64,000 bases of DNA, from positions 478,700 to 542,699 of the forward strand of contig NZ_JAVDQG010000003.1 of the NCBI RefSeq assembly GCF_031454155.1. The letters run 5' to 3'. Below the pieces are notes generated by a model, which ran no database searches, had not been told where the DNA came from, and worked only from the letters and a program-made list of their open reading frames with translations. Below, in pieces: positions 61,202-64,000 of the stretch (position 1 is its first letter; every line of letters starts with the position of its first letter). Position numbers and translations under genes: made by a program. This DNA is from Desmospora profundinema. GTDB taxonomy: Bacteria > Bacillota > Bacilli > Thermoactinomycetales > DSM-45169.

Positions 61202-61365
61202 TTAATACTACAGTTGTACTTAAAGAGCAGGTGCAGATGTGAGAAGGGAGGGTGGTGGGATGGCTGCGATCCTTTGCGCTTTTTGCAAGAGATCGAAGAC
61301 AGCCCGCCAGCCCGATCAATCCACACTCATATACACGTTTAGTACAAATGCAACTGTAGTACTAA
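61202..61365. repeat. Inverted pair of BlaI/CopY-like operator sequences
   Basis: TTAATACTACAGTTGTACTT (61202-61221) and, inverted, AGTACTACAGTTGCATTTGT with TACTA (complement of 61340-61365) share TA-TACTACAGTTG and a TGTACT end. The core TACA-nn-TGTA is the pattern bound by MecI/BlaI/CopY repressors. No such repressor or beta-lactam or copper gene is present. Between them lies only a weak 43-codon frame. The pair may be terminal repeats of a small element or stray operators. Confidence 0.5.
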
Positions 61366-61441
61366 TCGAATGGGTGGCGTCTTCCGTATGAATATGTCAT
61401 GCTGGAAGGTGACAATTTGATCGGAACAAGGGGGAACTGGC

Positions 61442-62392
61442 GTGATCCATATCGTCAACGGAGAGGAATGGGGAGAGCGGTTGCGCACATGGACCCGGAT
61501 CGAGGGAGAAGTATTTGTCTGGCGGGAAATGATGGATTTTGGTCCGTTTTCCCGGGATTGGACGATAGAAGAGCGGATCCGGCATCGGGCCGCTTTTTTT
61601 GAAGAACGGATCGGCTTTCCGCGTGAACAGATGGAGATGATCTGTCGTTATCAGGAACAACGGTTGGAGCGGATTCCGCCTTCCACTTCCGTTGCGTTAT
61701 GGTATAATTCGGACCGCTATGATCAGTTGACGTTGTTATACCTGGCGGTTCGTATTCGTCAATTGGGATTAAAATCAGTTTTTTTGGTGGAAGTGCCGCA
61801 ACGGACAACCGTCACCGAAGCAGATTTGAATCAACTCTGGGATGGGCGCTGGCCCATGGAGGAAAGGGAGTTGGAGAGGGCGGAGGGTGCATGGGATGCC
61901 TTTGTTTCTCCTACGCCAATCGCAGTACATCGTTGGTTGCGAGAGGAGCTGTTTTTGTTTCATCTCCATGATGCCTTCCGCTGTCATTTGGAATACCTTC
62001 CATCTGAAAGAAACGGATTAAACCGGGTGGAGGAACAAGCTCTCCGTCTGGTGCAGGAAGGGTATGACGATTTTTATGAAATATTCCAAAGAGTAGCTGC
62101 GGAGCGTCCGAGGGATGGATTAACCGATGTTCATTTTGCAGCTATATTAAATGAACTGACTGCTTCCGAAGGGCGGCCCCTACTCGATACGAACTGGAAA
62201 GAGGGGTCGAGTCCGGATCGCACGATCACCGACGGTCCCATTCGACTGACATCAGAAGGAGAGGCCGTGCTGGCGGGAGAAGTGGACCGCGTGGATATAT
62301 TGGGAATGGATTGGTGGTGGGGAGGAACCCGGTTGGTCCACGGTCGTTGGCGTTTAAATGCCGAAGGGACGCCGGTGGAATGGAAGGGGTAA
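61442..62392 (+). CDS. DUF1835 (and DUF3658) domain protein
   Basis: The protein is 316 residues. The N-terminal MIHIVNGEEWGERLRTWTRI, MMDFGPFSRDWTIEERIRHR and ERIPPSTSVALWYNSDRYDQ agree with DUF1835, a family of unknown function widespread in Bacilli. The C-terminal part ends in DWWWGGTRLVHGRWRLNAEG, in line with DUF3658. The GTG at 61442 follows AAGGGGGA by 7 bases. It lies 180 bases before the kinase-like repeat protein on the same strand. The role is unknown. Confidence 0.82.
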   Translation: MIHIVNGEEWGERLRTWTRIEGEVFVWREMMDFGPFSRDWTIEERIRHRAAFFEERIGFPREQMEMICRYQEQRLERIPPSTSVALWYNSDRYDQLTLLYLAVRIRQLGLKSVFLVEVPQRTTVTEADLNQLWDGRWPMEERELERAEGAWDAFVSPTPIAVHRWLREELFLFHLHDAFRCHLEYLPSERNGLNRVEEQALRLVQEGYDDFYEIFQRVAAERPRDGLTDVHFAAILNELTASEGRPLLDTNWKEGSSPDRTITDGPIRLTSEGEAVLAGEVDRVDILGMDWWWGGTRLVHGRWRLNAEGTPVEWKG

Positions 62393-62573
62393 ATAAGCCA
62401 GCCGTATCATCCAAGGTGGGGGGCGGTCTTTGTCGAATAAACGGGAATAAATGTGTATTTACGCGGAATGTGTCTGTACGCTTGTGGAAGCCTGTGGTAT
62501 TCTGAAAATGATGTTCTTTGACCAATCAAAGGAAATTGGGAATGGTTGAAATAGAGAAGTGGGGGAGAGGACG

Positions 62574-64000
62574 TTGTCGTTTTTTACAGTCGGGGAACGA
62601 TACCGGGACCAATACCAGATCGAAACCGTCGAACCCTTTTTCCAGGGGGAATGGGCAACGGCGACGGTGGGTGGGGAGAAGGTCTACCTGCAACACACCC
62701 AACTGCAAAAGCCGGCGCCGCCCCGGGCAATCCAACAGTATCTCTCTTTGAAAAACCATCCGCTCATCCTCCCATATACCCAGGTGTTTTCGGAAGAGCG
62801 GTCATTGGTTTTTATCCGGCCTTATGTCGCGTACCGGGAACGGTTGAATGAAACCGTGGCTCGCGGCGGTGTGGATGAAGATACGATTTTGGAGTGGGTG
62901 CGCACCCTGTTTCCTGTGGAAGACGTGTTGAAAGAAAAACCGTTACGGATGTACACACTGCTCCATCCGTCCAATATCGGAATGACAGAAGAGGGGCAAC
63001 TTCAGATTCTTTTCTGTGGCGTGGACGGACGAACGCTGCCGGACCCGGTCATTGATTGGGGAAATCTTTTGTATATGTTATTCACCGGACACATGTTGGA
63101 TGAGCCAATTAAAAAGCTGCCTCCGGAAACAAATTTCCCGAAGCCATTGGGAAGGTTTATCCAGCGCAGTTTTAACCGGCCGTCGCGATATGTGTCGTCC
63201 CAATTGGAAACTTACTTAAAACGACGGGATTCCAAAGGAGTATTGGATCACTTATTGCGCCGTTCGGGTGTCAAAAAAGAGGCATCCTCCGCTCCACCGA
63301 TGCAGGTGGAGCCTTCCTCATCGGAAGCTGTAAAAAAGCAGGATCAGACCCAGTCGGAGTCACAAGCGGATATCCCTCCGGTGCCCTCTTACCATCCGGA
63401 TCCCCCCTCTCACTCCTCCAGTGTTTTGCAACAGCGGCTTGAACAAGCCCGAAAGGCAAAGCTGGAAGCGGAACAGAGAGAGCGTGAACGCCTGAAGCGG
63501 CAAGAGGAATCGGGGGAAACGAAAGAACAGGCTCAGGAAGAGGCGGAACACCAAGCACGCTTGAAAGCGGAACAAATTGTACGCAAACGCCTGGAGCGTG
63601 AAGCGGCAAAACGGGCAGAAGCCGAGCGCCGGACTCAGGAAGAGGCGGAGCGCCAAGCACGCCTGGAACGCGAACGCCTGGAGCGAAAAGCGGCAGAGCA
63701 AGCAGAAGCCGAACGCCGTGCCCAAGAAGAAGCGGAGCGCCAAGCACGTCTGGAAGCGGAGCAGATGGAGCGCGAACACCTGGAGCGAAAAGCGGCAGAG
63801 CAAGCAGAAGCCGAACGCCGGACTCAGGAAGAGGCGGAGCGCCAAGCACGCCTGGAAGCGGAGCAGATGGAGCGCGAACACCTGGAGCGAAAAGCGGAAG
63901 AGCAGGCAGAAGCCGAACGCCGTGCCCAAGAAGAAGCGGAGCGCCAAGCACGTCTGGAAGCGGAGCAGATGGAGCGCGAACACCTGGAGCGAAAAGCGGC
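62574..64000 (+). CDS. Kinase-like protein with a long repeat-built charged helix (runs off the window)
   Basis: A frame opens at the TTG at 62574, behind GGGGGAGAGG, and is open for 475 codons to the edge. Residues 1-180 resemble a protein kinase lobe that has lost key residues: HPSNIG at 131-136 stands where HxDxxxxN is expected, no DFG is seen, and DWGNLLYMLFTG (161-172) resembles the D-W-x-L-G-x-x-L-Y region after activation. From about residue 280 the chain is a continuous Glu/Arg/Ala/Gln helix (LEAEQMEREHLERKAAEQ, AEAERRAQEEAERQAR) with a 34-residue period. It has no signal peptide in the visible part. It could be a pseudokinase with a stalk; the missing C-terminus would tell. Confidence 0.7.
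   Translation, partial: MSFFTVGERYRDQYQIETVEPFFQGEWATATVGGEKVYLQHTQLQKPAPPRAIQQYLSLKNHPLILPYTQVFSEERSLVFIRPYVAYRERLNETVARGGVDEDTILEWVRTLFPVEDVLKEKPLRMYTLLHPSNIGMTEEGQLQILFCGVDGRTLPDPVIDWGNLLYMLFTGHMLDEPIKKLPPETNFPKPLGRFIQRSFNRPSRYVSSQLETYLKRRDSKGVLDHLLRRSGVKKEASSAPPMQVEPSSSEAVKKQDQTQSESQADIPPVPSYHPDPPSHSSSVLQQRLEQARKAKLEAEQRERERLKRQEESGETKEQAQEEAEHQARLKAEQIVRKRLEREAAKRAEAERRTQEEAERQARLERERLERKAAEQAEAERRAQEEAERQARLEAEQMEREHLERKAAEQAEAERRTQEEAERQARLEAEQMEREHLERKAEEQAEAERRAQEEAERQARLEAEQMEREHLERKA
63649..64000 (+). repeat. 102-bp in-frame tandem repeats in the kinase-like gene
   Basis: The unit (start TGGAAGCGGAGCAGATGGAG) recurs at 63751, 63853 and 63955 almost without change, exactly 102 bases (34 codons) apart; a shorter copy precedes. 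Units alternate between CGCCGTGCCCAAGAAGAAGC and CGCCGGACTCAGGAAGAGGC, a 204-base higher-order pattern. The array continues beyond the window. Confidence 0.9.

Noticed and set aside
61260..61391. 43-codon frame between the inverted operator-like sites
   Set aside because: A G-rich site precedes it, but the sequence has no family resemblance and its end passes through the right-hand inverted repeat.
63271..63983. Long minus-strand Leu/Pro/Phe-rich frames
   Set aside because: They are antisense shadows of the 102-bp repeats; the plus-strand frame is open, has a ribosome binding site and continues past them.

Overview
This window looks like a piece of chromosome from a member of the Bacillota, class Bacilli. 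A relative of Bacillus in the Thermoactinomycetaceae is my best guess. The evidence is the set of genes: CodY, a proline-type T-box leader in front of proC, an IDEAL-domain protein, YfhP next to MutY, a YgaC-type nucleoside phosphatase, caa3-type cytochrome oxidase operons (ctaC-D-E-F-G) with ctaB, and strong AGGAGG ribosome binding sites with frequent GTG and TTG starts. Most of the DNA is moderately G+C rich by eye, but a few genes (the chromate transporter, the DUF2512 gene) are visibly more A+T rich.

Layout. 0-7.2 kb: the start of an unknown minus-strand gene, a lipid kinase plus 23S rRNA methyltransferase pair (dgkB-rlmD), a HAD phosphatase, and a phosphonate/phosphite-type ABC importer (phnD-phnC-phnE-phnE) behind a PhoP-box-like sequence. 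7.2-15.3 kb: a decayed dehydrogenase, small membrane and GAF-domain proteins, a chromate transporter, an ABC-F ribosome-protection-type protein with a leader that looks like an attenuator, small conserved genes, and a frameshifted acyltransferase. 15.3-20.5 kb: a siderophore-iron uptake locus with two divergent arms (two permeases, ATPase, FhuF-like reductase; binding lipoprotein) around three Fur-box-like palindromes. 20.5-28.7 kb: glycolipid glycosyltransferase, O-antigen-ligase-like protein, YfbR nucleotidase, an ABC ATPase remnant, a TetR/oxidoreductase pair with matching operators, a LysM-3D wall protein and an AlkA-type glycosylase. 28.7-45.3 kb: MscS channel, YfhP, beta-propeller protein, MutY, VanW protein, a Gln/Ala-repeat protein, acetyltransferase, intracellular subtilisin-like protease, proC with T-box, YgaC-like phosphatase, signal peptidase, CodY, an ABC exporter and an RsbT-like kinase.

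45.3-58.8 kb is the centrepiece: two cytochrome caa3 oxidase clusters in tandem, ctaB1-C1-D1-E1-F-G1 and ctaB2-C2-D2-E2-G2. A TauE/SafE transporter and a 53-bp tandem repeat lie between them. The second cluster lacks ctaF, and an IS605-like relic without a transposase sits between ctaG2 and a strong hairpin. Directly after come hemL and a truncated haemoglobin, so terminal oxidation, haem o synthesis and haem supply are grouped.

The window ends in an unfinished gene for a protein with a degenerate kinase-like N-terminal part and a very long charged helix encoded by near-identical 102-bp repeats. I did not find a CRISPR array, rRNA, tRNA or prophage. The least explained items are the kinase-like repeat protein, the Gln/Ala protein, the IS605-like relic and the BlaI/CopY-like inverted sites near 61.2-61.4 kb.
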